64,000 nt of DNA from JAOZPE01 sp964601275 (GTDB lineage Bacteria > Krumholzibacteriota > Krumholzibacteriia > JAJRXK01), in assembly GCA_964601275.1 (NCBI GenBank), contig CAZRMV010000008.1, positions 1 through 64,000 of the forward strand, read 5' to 3'. Below are positions 17,408 through 25,703 of this stretch, in pieces (position 1 is the stretch's first letter; each line of letters opens with the position of its first letter). The position numbers were made by a program, and so were the translations under genes. Below the pieces are notes generated by a model. It was not told where the DNA came from. It did no database searches and saw only the letters and a program-made list of their open reading frames with translations.

Positions 17408-18520
17408 ATGCGAACCCATACCCCACCGATCCCGTTCCTGGACCTCTCGGCCCAGAACGGCCCCCTTCGTGCGGAAATCGAGGCGGCGATGGCCCAGGTC
17501 ATCGATCGCAACGCCTTTGTTCTCGGCCCGGCCCTGGTCTCCTTCGAGACCGCCTTCGCCGATTATTGCCAGGCGAAGCACGCCGTGGGAGTCAGTTCCG
17601 GCACCACCGCCTTGCAGCTCATGATGCAGGCGGCGGGTATCGGCCCGGGGGACGAGGTCATCACGGTTCCCAATACCTTCATCGCGACCGTGGAAGCCAT
17701 CGCTTCCATCGGGGCCACGCCGGTTCTGGCCGACGTGGACCCGGTGACCTGGCTCATGGATCCGGCCGCGGTGGAAGAACGGATCACTGGGCGCACCAAG
17801 GCCATCCTGCCGGTCCATCTCTACGGCATCCCCTGCGATCTCGACGCACTGGGATCCCTGGCGGATGACCGTGGAATCCTGCTCCTGGAGGACGCGGCAC
17901 AGGCCCATGGCGCGCGGTGGAAAGGTTCACGCATCGGCAATGGCAGCACCGCTTGTGCCTTTTCGTTCTACCCGGGCAAGAACCTGGGAGCGATGGGCGA
18001 TGGCGGCGCCGTGGTGACGAACGATCCCGATCTGGCCGCCCGGGTGGAGGCTCTGCGCCACCATGGCCAGCTCGAGAAGAACATCCATTCCCTCGTGGGG
18101 ACCACCGGGAGGCTTGATTCCCTCCAGGCGGCCATCCTCGAGGTGAAGCTCGCACATCTGGACGAATGGAACGACGGTCGCCGCAGGGTCGCGCGCCGGT
18201 ACCGGGAGCGCCTCGCCGGCACCCGATACCGCATGCCCGAGCCCCTGCCCGAGGCCGAGCCGGTCTATCACCTCTTCGTGATCCACCACCCCGAGGTCGA
18301 GAAGGTCCGGGAACTGCTGAGGGAAGCTCGCATCGGGCACGGGAGCCACTATCCCCTGGCCGTCCACGAGCAACCCGCGTTCTCGCATCTGGGAAAGCAG
18401 GGAGAATTCCCGGTGGCGGAAGACATCTGCCATCATATCGTCTCGCTTCCCATGTTCGCCGAGTTGGATCTCGTATCGGTCGATGACGTCTGTGATGTGT
18501 TGTTGAAGCTGGAATCGTAG
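17408..18520 (+). CDS. DegT/DnrJ/EryC1/StrS sugar aminotransferase (WbpE-like)
   Basis: A 370-residue PLP-dependent nucleotide-sugar aminotransferase. It has the family opening PFLDLSAQN, the GVSSGTTALQL phosphate-binding loop, LEDAAQAHGA with the PLP aspartate and the internal-aldimine lysine in SFYPGKNLGAMGDGG. This family puts an amino group on 3-keto or 4-keto sugars. The Gfo/Idh dehydrogenase two genes downstream fits a WbpB/WbpE or WlbA/WlbC pair that makes a 3-amino uronic acid derivative. I start at ATG 17408; an in-frame TTG at 17369 is part of the -35 box. No WbpD-type acetyltransferase is seen in the window. Confidence 0.87.
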   Translation: MRTHTPPIPFLDLSAQNGPLRAEIEAAMAQVIDRNAFVLGPALVSFETAFADYCQAKHAVGVSSGTTALQLMMQAAGIGPGDEVITVPNTFIATVEAIASIGATPVLADVDPVTWLMDPAAVEERITGRTKAILPVHLYGIPCDLDALGSLADDRGILLLEDAAQAHGARWKGSRIGNGSTACAFSFYPGKNLGAMGDGGAVVTNDPDLAARVEALRHHGQLEKNIHSLVGTTGRLDSLQAAILEVKLAHLDEWNDGRRRVARRYRERLAGTRYRMPEPLPEAEPVYHLFVIHHPEVEKVRELLREARIGHGSHYPLAVHEQPAFSHLGKQGEFPVAEDICHHIVSLPMFAELDLVSVDDVCDVLLKLES

Positions 18521-18646
18521 GGGAAGATCCTCGCGATTCCCGGAGGTTGAGTTGGTTCGGCGATTGGCGTGGAGGAGCCAAGGGCCGGATCGGGTCGAGC
18601 CATCGGTCACCGTGGAACGCAGCTTAGCTTTGGGACGGCTCCTGAC

Positions 18647-19372
18647 ATGAAGAAAGACGCGACTGCCTTGGACCTAGCGACTCTGGAGAAGCACCTGGAG
18701 GCGGCGGAAACATTCAGCCTCCGGATCGGCACTCTGGAACATCCACAATCCCAACTCATGGCAAAACGCGTGATGGACGTGGTTTTCTCGTTCCTCGCGT
18801 TGGTGTTGGGAGCACCGCTGTTCGGCCTGATTGCCGCGGCGGTGAAACTCACCTCTCCGGGGCCGGTGTTCTTCCGGCAGACCCGGTTGGGACAGAACGG
18901 CGTGCCCTTCACCTTCTACAAGTTCCGCACCATGCGCCACAACAATGACGAATCGGTGCATCGCAGCTTCGCCCAGAACTTCATCAACGGGCGGATGGAA
19001 GCCAAGGAAGGGGCGCAGATCTTCAAGATGGTCCGCGACCCGCGGGTCACCCGGATCGGCGGCTTCCTCCGGCGGAGCAGTCTCGATGAGCTTCCCCAGC
19101 TCTGGAACGTCCTCAAGGGCGAGATGAGTCTTGTCGGCCCCCGCCCCCCGATCCATTATGAGCTCGACCACTATCAGGATTGGCACAAGGGTCGCTTGCG
19201 TGCGAAACCGGGGCTGACGGGTCTGTGGCAGGTGAGCGGCCGGAGCCGGGTACCGTTCGATGAGATGGTGATGCTGGATCTGCACTACATCACCCACTGG
19301 AGCCTGGCCCTGGACCTGCGTATCATCCTGAAGACGATTCCTGTGCTCCTGAAAGGAGATGGCGCCTACTGA
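18647..19372 (+). CDS. Bacterial sugar transferase (undecaprenyl-phosphate phosphoglycosyl transferase)
   Basis: A 241-residue monotopic phosphoglycosyl transferase. One hydrophobic re-entrant segment lies at about residues 45-65 after KRVMDVVFS, followed by SPGPVFFRQTRLG, FYKFRTMR, the catalytic-type RRSSLDELPQLWNVLKGEMSLVGPRPP stretch and KPGLTGLWQVSGR. It starts glycan assembly by moving a sugar phosphate from a UDP-sugar to undecaprenyl phosphate. It is short and lacks the four-helix N-terminus of WcaJ/WbaP, so it resembles PglC/WecP-type minimal enzymes with an extra N-terminal 40 residues. ATG 18647 is chosen; GTG 18569 is an alternative. Its neighbours make the sugar it may use. Confidence 0.88.
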   Translation: MKKDATALDLATLEKHLEAAETFSLRIGTLEHPQSQLMAKRVMDVVFSFLALVLGAPLFGLIAAAVKLTSPGPVFFRQTRLGQNGVPFTFYKFRTMRHNNDESVHRSFAQNFINGRMEAKEGAQIFKMVRDPRVTRIGGFLRRSSLDELPQLWNVLKGEMSLVGPRPPIHYELDHYQDWHKGRLRAKPGLTGLWQVSGRSRVPFDEMVMLDLHYITHWSLALDLRIILKTIPVLLKGDGAY

Positions 19373-19420
19373 CCGGGCTCTGTCGCCGAATCTGTCCAAT
19401 CAAGAGAAACGAGGCCGACC

Positions 19421-20458
19421 GTGACTGCTCCCATCCGGGTTGGCGTCATCGGGGTCGGGTACTGGGGACCCAACCTCGTGCGCAATTTCTTTTCGTTGCC
19501 GAACACCGAGTGCCGCTGGGCCGTCGATCTCGACGAGAAACGCCTGGCCCACGTCCAGGCCCTGTATCCGTCCCTGCGGATCAGCACCCAGGCAAAAGAT
19601 GTCATGGACGATCCCGAGGTCGATGCCGTGGTCGTGGCCACTCCGGTCGACAAGCACGCAGAGCTGGCGATCGAGGCGATGGAACGGGGAAAACACGTCT
19701 TCGTCGAGAAACCGATGGCCCGGACGGTGGAGGAATGCCGCCGGATGCTCGCGGTGTCCGAGAAGAACGGCCGGACCCTGATGGTGGGCCACACCTTTCT
19801 CTACAATTCGGTCGTGCGCCGCATCAAGCAACTCATCGACGATGGGGAGCTGGGGGAGATCTTCTACATCAACATGACCCGAGTGAACCTCGGGCTCTTC
19901 CGCGAGGATGTGAACGTGGTGTGGGACCTGGCGCCGCACGATGTGGCCATCCTCGAATACCTCCTGGGGGAACACCCGGTGCGGGTCCACGCCACCGGGA
20001 ACGATTTCGTGCAGCCGGGGATCGAAGACGTCGCCTTCATCGATCTGGAATACCCCGGGGGACGGCGGGCCCATCTGCACGTGAGCTGGCTCGATCCGAA
20101 CAAGATCCGCAAGGTCACCGTCGTCGGCAGCAAGAAGATGCTGGTCTATGATGACACCTCGAACGTCGAGAAACTGCGGGTCTATGACAAGGGCGTCACC
20201 AAGATGCCCCACTACGACAACTTCGGGGAATTCCAGTTGAGTTACCGCTACGGCGACATCGTTCTTCCCCGCATCGAGGAAGCCGAACCCCTGAAGACCG
20301 AGGCGCAGCATTTCCTCGAGTGCATCCGCGGGAAGAAGCGTCCTCTGAGCGACGGGATCAATGGCCTGGAGGTCGTGGAGGTCCTCGAAGCCTCCTGCCG
20401 CTCCATCACCGGTGGCGGAGTCGCGATCGAACTGAACGGAGTGGGGAGCCGAAGCTGA
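19421..20458 (+). CDS. Gfo/Idh/MocA oxidoreductase (WlbA/WbpB-like)
   Basis: A 345-residue NAD(P)-dependent sugar oxidoreductase. The nucleotide-binding motif is GVIGVGYWGPN at residues 8-18; FVEKPMARTVEE carries the conserved EKP lysine. The active-site region reads VWDLAPHDVAIL and is followed by the beta-sheet dimer domain ending GLEVVEVLEASCRS. WlbA and WbpB oxidise C3 of UDP-GlcNAc-uronic acid before transamination, and the aminotransferase is two genes upstream. GTG 19421 is preceded by AACGAGG. The stop overlaps the next glycosyltransferase region, so the genes form one operon. Confidence 0.86.
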   Translation: MTAPIRVGVIGVGYWGPNLVRNFFSLPNTECRWAVDLDEKRLAHVQALYPSLRISTQAKDVMDDPEVDAVVVATPVDKHAELAIEAMERGKHVFVEKPMARTVEECRRMLAVSEKNGRTLMVGHTFLYNSVVRRIKQLIDDGELGEIFYINMTRVNLGLFREDVNVVWDLAPHDVAILEYLLGEHPVRVHATGNDFVQPGIEDVAFIDLEYPGGRRAHLHVSWLDPNKIRKVTVVGSKKMLVYDDTSNVEKLRVYDKGVTKMPHYDNFGEFQLSYRYGDIVLPRIEEAEPLKTEAQHFLECIRGKKRPLSDGINGLEVVEVLEASCRSITGGGVAIELNGVGSRS

Positions 20459-20475
20459 ACCAGGCGGACCAGCGG

Positions 20476-21597
20476 TTGAAGGTCCGCTTCCTGGCGGACC
20501 GGCTGCCCGTGGGTGGGGCCGAACGGGTGGTACAGGCCCTGTGCACGGGATTGCCCGAGCTGGGGATCGAGACCTCCCTGAGCACCTTCCGGGGGTTGGG
20601 CGCCATCGGGGAGGAGATCGCCGCGGCCGGCGTCCCGGTGAACCCCTCGGTGCTTCCCCATCCCCGGCTTCCGTCGTCCCTGCCGCGTCTGGTCGGCCAC
20701 CTCCGGAGCGATTCCCCCGATATCGTCTACGTCCTGGATCACAGCAATGCCCTCTTCCTCGGGCGCCTGGCCGCCCGCCTGGCGGGGGTGCCCCGACAGC
20801 TCTGTGCCATCCACCGCACCCGGCGGGCCGACGGCAGTCCGAGCCTGGGGTTTCTCGACCGCTGGCTCATGCCGCTGTCCGACGCGGTGGTCGCGGTGAG
20901 CGTGGGGCAGGCGGAATACCTGCGGGACGAGGAGGGGATCGCCCCCGAGCATATCGTGGTCATCCACAACGGGATCGACGCGCGCTCCTTTCCTCCGCGG
21001 CGGGAAGGCGAGGAGCTGGCCGAGGCACGCCGCCGTCTGCAACTTCCCCCCAAGGTTCCGGTGGTGGCGGTGGTGGCCGCTTTGCGTCCGGAGAAGAACC
21101 ATGCCCTCCTGCTGCGGGCGTTGGCCGGTTGCCGCTGTCGGCCTCAGCCCCATCTCCTGGTGATCGGTGGAGGGAGCGAGGAGGAGAGGATCCGCCGCGC
21201 GGCCGAGAAGGAAGGAGTGGCCAGGCGGGTCCACTGGCTGGGGATCCGTCGGAATATCCCCGAGCTGCTCTCCTTGGCCGATGTCGTCGCCCTGTCGTCT
21301 TCCCCGGTGGTGGAAACCTTCCCCCTGTGCATCCTGGAAGCGATGGCCGCCTCGTTGCCGGTGGTCGCAACCCGCGTGGGCTCGCTCCAGGAGATGGTGG
21401 TGGACCAGGAGACCGGGATCCTCGTTGATCCCGGCGACGCCGATGCGTTCGCCCGGGCGCTGGAGCGGGTGCTGGAGCAGCCGGAGCGGGCGCGGGCCAT
21501 GGGGAAGGCGGGAAGAGAGCGTGTCTTGCGCAACTTCGACCGACGGTCCATGGTGGAGAAGACCGCCCGCCTGCTGCGCCAGTTGGCCGTGCGCTGA
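20476..21597 (+). CDS. Glycosyltransferase family 4
   Basis: A GT-B glycosyltransferase of about 373 residues. The N-terminus reads VRFLADRLPVGGAERVVQAL, typical of GT4; the donor domain has VAALRPEKNHALLLRAL and an EX7E-type stretch (VETFPLCILEAMAASLPVV). The reading frame is open back to 20320, but that part overlaps the Gfo/Idh gene. No ATG or GTG is available near the conserved start, so TTG 20476 is the best choice; CTG 20455, 6 nt after GGGGAG and overlapping the upstream stop, is an alternative. It probably adds a sugar to the lipid-linked product begun by the upstream transferase. Confidence 0.82.
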   Translation: MKVRFLADRLPVGGAERVVQALCTGLPELGIETSLSTFRGLGAIGEEIAAAGVPVNPSVLPHPRLPSSLPRLVGHLRSDSPDIVYVLDHSNALFLGRLAARLAGVPRQLCAIHRTRRADGSPSLGFLDRWLMPLSDAVVAVSVGQAEYLRDEEGIAPEHIVVIHNGIDARSFPPRREGEELAEARRRLQLPPKVPVVAVVAALRPEKNHALLLRALAGCRCRPQPHLLVIGGGSEEERIRRAAEKEGVARRVHWLGIRRNIPELLSLADVVALSSSPVVETFPLCILEAMAASLPVVATRVGSLQEMVVDQETGILVDPGDADAFARALERVLEQPERARAMGKAGRERVLRNFDRRSMVEKTARLLRQLAVR

Positions 21598-21688
21598 ACC
21601 CGGCGCCCGGAGTTTCCGGCGCTCAGCCTTGGATTGGTTCCGGCGTCGGGTGCGCCGGTGGGATTTCCGACCCGGAGAAGAACGGCCG

Positions 21689-22579
21689 GTGACTTCCTCC
21701 TCACTCGATCGATACCTGGATGACCTGGTCGAACGGCTCGTCCCCCGCTTGCGGGCCGCGGTCGACGAGCCGGAACATTCCTACACCCCACGGCTCAAGG
21801 AGGCGTTGCGTCATACCCTCCTAGCCGGAGGCAAGCGGGTACGCCCCGCGGTGATCGGACTCTGGGCGGGAAGCAACTCTCCGCGCGATCTCGTGCTCGA
21901 CGCGCAGGTCGCCGTCGAGCTCATCCACACCGCCTCCTTGATCCTGGACGACCTGCCGAGCATGGACGACGCCCGGTTGCGGCGTGGGAAGCCCTGCTGC
22001 CACCTGGTCTTCGGGGTCGATACAGCCATCCTGGCCGCGACCGCGCTTCTCGTGCGGGGCTTCGAATACCTCGGGAGGATCGACGCAGCCCTTCCGCGGG
22101 CCGGGGCCGTGCTCATGTTCACTCGCGCGGTCGGTCTGGAGGGAATGATCGGCGGCCAGCATGTCGACCTGCATCTCGAGCCGGAGCGGCGCGATCTCGA
22201 CTCGCTGGAATACATCCATCGCCACAAGACCGGCGTCCTGTTCGAGGCCTGCGGGCGTCTGGGATGTCGCCTGCATCCCGGCCCGGAGGATCTCGCCGAA
22301 AGGAGAGAGGAGGTGGCTCGGATCTACTCGCGGAATCTCGGATTGGCCTTCCAGATCAAGGACGACCTGCTCGACGCCACCGGATACGCCGAGGAAATGG
22401 GCAAGGACGCGCGGCAGGATCGGGGCAAACCCACCTTCGCGAGCGTGCTGGGGGAAGCACCCAGCCGGGAGGTCATGCATCGTCTGCTGGCCACCGCGCG
22501 GGAAAGCCTGCATCATACCGAGCCCGTCGATCCTCTTCTGGCTGAACTCTGCAGCTTCGTCGAAGCGCGGAGGAAATAG
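21689..22579 (+). CDS. Polyprenyl (farnesyl/geranylgeranyl-type) diphosphate synthase
   Basis: A 296-residue trans-isoprenyl diphosphate synthase. The first aspartate-rich motif is LDDLPSMDD near residue 90, in the DDX4D bacterial form, and the second is FQIKDDLLDATG near residue 225; LLAGGKRVRPAV supplies the isopentenyl diphosphate-binding GKR. It condenses isopentenyl diphosphate with allylic diphosphates. GTG 21689 has GGAG at 21674-21677; the long open frame upstream lies inside the glycosyltransferase gene. A second synthase is at 41324-42301 in the dxs neighbourhood, so this copy may make a different chain length, possibly for lipid carriers used by the surrounding glycan genes. Confidence 0.87.
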   Translation: MTSSSLDRYLDDLVERLVPRLRAAVDEPEHSYTPRLKEALRHTLLAGGKRVRPAVIGLWAGSNSPRDLVLDAQVAVELIHTASLILDDLPSMDDARLRRGKPCCHLVFGVDTAILAATALLVRGFEYLGRIDAALPRAGAVLMFTRAVGLEGMIGGQHVDLHLEPERRDLDSLEYIHRHKTGVLFEACGRLGCRLHPGPEDLAERREEVARIYSRNLGLAFQIKDDLLDATGYAEEMGKDARQDRGKPTFASVLGEAPSREVMHRLLATARESLHHTEPVDPLLAELCSFVEARRK

Positions 22580-22590
22580 AAGGACGGCTT

Positions 22591-24465
22591 GTGCACCGGA
22601 ACGGCTTGGAGGAAGAGAACCTCAAGGAAGGCTTGCGGCGCCTGCGCGAGCTCGGCTACCTGAGTTCACCCGCGGAAGAGTTCGTGGCCCGGCGCGTGCC
22701 GTATCAGAGCGGTTCGTGGAAGGTCGCCCTGGTGTCGGGGGCTTGGCTCGGCGGGGGAGGGGGAATCCTGGTCGGGCTGCTCCTGGCGGTCTCGGTGGTG
22801 GTGGCCCAGCCGGCACTTCTCGATCATCCCGCCGACCTCGCCTGGCTGACGCTGGATCTGCTGGTCGCGGGCACGCTCCTCGGTGCGGTCGCGGTCACCC
22901 TCATCACCTGGCCCCTGGTGACGCTCCACCGCAGCGGACGACGGTCCCTGGGTCCGGCGGCGAGGATCGCCGAGCTCGCGGTGCCGCTGGTGCCCGCGCT
23001 CTACCTCTGCGATGTCTTCGGCCGTTTCCTCCTGCCGCGTCTGGCCGGGGGACTCTGGTTGGCCGGGGGAGCCGTCGCCGCCGGGATTGCCACGATCCTC
23101 GGGGAAGCGTGGGCGCGTCCGTTGCGGGTACTGGTCGCGGTGGCCGGGTTGCCACGCGGCGCGCCCCTGCCGAAGGGGAGAACGGGCACCCCGACTCGCC
23201 TGGCGGTCCTGGCCGCCTCGCTGCTCCTCCTGCTGCTGGGACCCTACCGCGGATTGAGACCGCTTCCCCGACTCGACCAGGTCGGGATCTCCTCGACGCC
23301 GGATGCCGTCGGATCCGGAGTGGACGTGATCCTCCTGGACGGAACCGGCCCCAAGGACGCCCCGCGGACCATGGCCCGCCTTGCCGGACCGGCCGTCGAA
23401 GTAGAGGACGACTCGCTCGCAATCCATCCGGAGAGTTTCTGGAGCACCGTGGCCACCGGGTTTCCGCCACGGATCCACGGGCTGGTATCCCCCGCCGCCC
23501 CCGCCCCGGCCGGGGTGTCCGCCGGGCTCGGGAAGGCCACCCATCAACCGCTTTTGCAACTGGTGGTCCATGGACTGTTGCCCGGCATGGGACTGGGCGC
23601 CGAGCGGGCGCACGATCAGAGGGAACTGCTCCGTCCTCCATTCTGGGAGATCGCGGTCCACTGCGGCCGACCGGCCGCGGTCTTCGATGCATGGGCGACC
23701 TACCCCGCGGCGCGTCATCCGGGACTCGCCATCGTCAGCGACCGCTGCTTCCTGAGGATGTGGGACGGCGACGACGCCGGGTCCGATCCCCTGGCAGTGC
23801 AGCCCGCCCGGACCTCCCTGGTGCAGGAAGCGAGGGAGATCCTGGCGCGGCGGGTGCAGTACCCGGAACTCGTGGAAGGCGATTCCCTCCTGGCGAACCT
23901 GCCGTTCCGGCAACTGGAACGATTCCGGGAGGTCTGGGACTACGCGGCGGCCTCCGATCTCTTCCACGTTGCGCTGGCCCGAGAAGCCCGCGCGGATTCC
24001 ACGCTTCTGATCGTGCTGCAACTCAACGGCGCCGACCTGGTGCGGCGGGCGGTGGAGCGGGCGAAGGCCTCCTCTCCGATCGCGGGCAGGGAAGCGGAGC
24101 GGTTGAGCGCGCTGTATCTCCGGTTCACGGATCATCTCCTCGAGGAACTCCTGGCAGACAGCGGGAAGCGCGGGAGCGTGGTGGTGTTCTCCCGGGTGGA
24201 GGAGAGCGCCGAGTCCGTCCGCCGCCGCGCCTGGGTCTGGCCGGGGCGTTTCGCCGGCCGCCCCCCGTCGGTCCTCTCCCTGGCTCCCCGGATCCTGGAG
24301 GAATTGCAGATCCCGCCTGCGCGGGACATGCCCCGGGCCGGATCCTCGGGACCGCCGACCTGGGGCCTGCGTCCGGATTGGACGCCACCGGCCGGCCGCT
24401 CCCGTCAGGATCTGGAGCGGCTGAAGAGCCTGGGTTATATTGGAGGACACGCAGGGAAGAGGTAG
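22591..24465 (+). CDS. Membrane-anchored alkaline-phosphatase-superfamily protein, apparently degenerate
   Basis: A 624-residue protein. Residues about 45-215 contain five or six hydrophobic segments. Residues about 235-620 resemble type I phosphodiesterases/sulfatases: VILLDGTGPKD recalls the first metal site, SFWSTVATGFPPRIHG is the nucleophile-region pattern TGXXPXXHG, and LERLKSLGYIGG is the usual C-terminal stretch. The motif that normally reads SDHG is here FSRVEES, so a metal-binding Asp-His pair is missing and catalysis is doubtful. The N-terminal KEGLRRLRELGYL echoes the C-terminal motif. GTG 22591 follows the synthase by 11 nt. A sensor or binding role is possible; the function is not known. 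Confidence 0.7.
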   Translation: MHRNGLEEENLKEGLRRLRELGYLSSPAEEFVARRVPYQSGSWKVALVSGAWLGGGGGILVGLLLAVSVVVAQPALLDHPADLAWLTLDLLVAGTLLGAVAVTLITWPLVTLHRSGRRSLGPAARIAELAVPLVPALYLCDVFGRFLLPRLAGGLWLAGGAVAAGIATILGEAWARPLRVLVAVAGLPRGAPLPKGRTGTPTRLAVLAASLLLLLLGPYRGLRPLPRLDQVGISSTPDAVGSGVDVILLDGTGPKDAPRTMARLAGPAVEVEDDSLAIHPESFWSTVATGFPPRIHGLVSPAAPAPAGVSAGLGKATHQPLLQLVVHGLLPGMGLGAERAHDQRELLRPPFWEIAVHCGRPAAVFDAWATYPAARHPGLAIVSDRCFLRMWDGDDAGSDPLAVQPARTSLVQEAREILARRVQYPELVEGDSLLANLPFRQLERFREVWDYAAASDLFHVALAREARADSTLLIVLQLNGADLVRRAVERAKASSPIAGREAERLSALYLRFTDHLLEELLADSGKRGSVVVFSRVEESAESVRRRAWVWPGRFAGRPPSVLSLAPRILEELQIPPARDMPRAGSSGPPTWGLRPDWTPPAGRSRQDLERLKSLGYIGGHAGKR

Positions 24466-24560
24466 ATCGGTCTCGACGCGGCCGCGACCCTCCACCGTTT
24501 CCGAACCGCAATGCAGAGCAGGGGTGTCCGCCGGCGGTTTCCTTCCTCGAAGGAGAGGTC

Positions 24561-25238
24561 ATGCGCGCAGAAGCTTGGGGGGTGCTGGTCCTGGGGTTGG
24601 GAATCCTCGCCGGTTGCGCGGGGCGCCCAGCCGGGAGTGTCCACACCGCGCCGGATTCCGCGGCGGACCAGAGCCCCTCGGAAGCGGAAAGATCCAGACT
24701 GGAGGAAGCGCCTTCCACCCCCGGCCACCCGGGGACCTACGATCTGCGCAGTGAAGGGGAGGCCCCGGTCGACGGCGACGTCGATTTCGAGGAAGACCGG
24801 CTTCCGCCCGCTCCCGAGGAGGTCGGCGGAGATACCCTGGAGACCCCGTCGGTCCAATCGGAGGACGTGGAAAGCCTGCCCGAGGTCGGTCCGGATGCTA
24901 CCGAACGCATCGAGCCCAGCGTGACCGCTCCGGTCGATCCCTCGGTGAAGCCCCCGGTTCCGTCCCGGCCACCCCAGATCATCCGTGGGTTCCGGGTGCA
25001 GATCGCCGCCACCCAGGATCGTACCCGGGCCGAGGAACTGGCCCGTGAGGCGCGCAGCCGCGTTCCCGAGCCGGTCCACGTGGTCTTCGAAAGCCCCTAC
25101 TACAAGGTGAGGGTCGGTGACTTCCACGACCGGGACCTGGCCCTGCAGATGCGCGATCGGCTGCGGGCCTACGGTTACGAGCAGGCCTGGGTCGTCACCA
25201 CCGAGATCGTGGCTTCGACGAAGGAAGCCAAGCCTTGA
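24561..25238 (+). CDS. SPOR-domain lipoprotein
   Basis: A 225-residue exported lipoprotein. The signal peptide ends in the lipobox LAGC with Cys19. Residues about 25-145 are a low-complexity acidic and proline-rich linker. Residues about 150-215 are a SPOR domain (FRVQIAATQDRTRAEELAREA, VFESPYYKVRVGDF, AWVVTTEI), which binds denuded peptidoglycan at division sites. ATG 24561 has the strong ribosome site AAGGAGAGG at 24550-24557. Its last codons and stop overlap the -35 box of the tRNA promoter. It probably acts in the periplasm at the outer membrane or septum. Confidence 0.87.
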   Translation: MRAEAWGVLVLGLGILAGCAGRPAGSVHTAPDSAADQSPSEAERSRLEEAPSTPGHPGTYDLRSEGEAPVDGDVDFEEDRLPPAPEEVGGDTLETPSVQSEDVESLPEVGPDATERIEPSVTAPVDPSVKPPVPSRPPQIIRGFRVQIAATQDRTRAEELAREARSRVPEPVHVVFESPYYKVRVGDFHDRDLALQMRDRLRAYGYEQAWVVTTEIVASTKEAKP

Positions 25239-25262
25239 CGCCGCCGGCCCTTTCACTAAACT
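25235..25262 (+). promoter_or_regulatory. tRNA-Gly/tRNA-Cys promoter
   Basis: TTGACG at 25235-25240 and TAAACT at 25257-25262 with a 16-bp spacer. The -35 box contains the TGA stop of the SPOR gene. The mature tRNA-Gly begins about 45 nt after the expected start site; GC-rich leader sequence lies between. Confidence 0.5.
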
Positions 25263-25313
25263 AGTTGATCCCCGCGCGGGGAACGCGGCTTCGGCCGCAC
25301 CGGGTTCTTGGGG

Positions 25314-25389
<76 letters not shown>

Positions 25390-25398
25390 TCGTCTTCG

Positions 25399-25475
25399 GG
25401 CGGCATAGCCAAGTGGTCCAAGGCGACGGTTTGCAAAACCGTTATTCCCCAGTTCGAATCTGGGTGCCGCCTCCA
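25399..25475 (+). tRNA. tRNA-Cys (anticodon GCA)
   Basis: Acceptor arms GGCGGCA and TGCCGCC pair, the anticodon stem ACGGT/ACCGT encloses TTGCAAA, the T-loop is TTCGAAT, and CCA is encoded at 25473-25475. It lies 9 nt after tRNA-Gly, in the same transcript. Confidence 0.95.
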
Positions 25476-25528
25476 AACGACAGATCCCGGCGGTACCCGA
25501 CACGGACGCCGCCGGTCGATCCCATGGA

Positions 25529-25564
25529 AACGCGGATGGCGCGCCCTACGTCATCCGCGTTTTT
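25529..25564 (+). terminator. Rho-independent terminator after tRNA-Cys
   Basis: A perfect 10-bp stem (AACGCGGATG with CATCCGCGTT) around a 13-nt loop, running into TTTTT at 25560-25564. It should end the tRNA-Gly/tRNA-Cys transcript. Confidence 0.88.
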
Positions 25565-25609
25565 GCTTGCCGCCGCAGCCTGAGCCCGCGAACCTGGGAG
25601 ACGACCCGG

Positions 25610-25698
25610 GCCCGGGTGGCGGAATCGGTAGACGCAGGGGACTTAAAATCCCCCGAGCTTTCGAGCTCATGAGGGTTCGAGCCCCTCCCCGGGCACCA
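25610..25698 (+). tRNA. tRNA-Leu (anticodon TAA)
   Basis: Acceptor arms GCCCGGG and CCCGGGC pair; the anticodon loop is CTTAAAA; a long variable arm (CGAGCTTTCGAGCTCATG) marks it as a class II tRNA; CCA is encoded at 25696-25698. It lies 46 nt past the terminator. A weak promoter (TTGCCG at 25567-25572 with GAACCT at 25590-25595) is the only candidate I see. Confidence 0.95.
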
Positions 25699-25703
25699 AC
25701 TGG

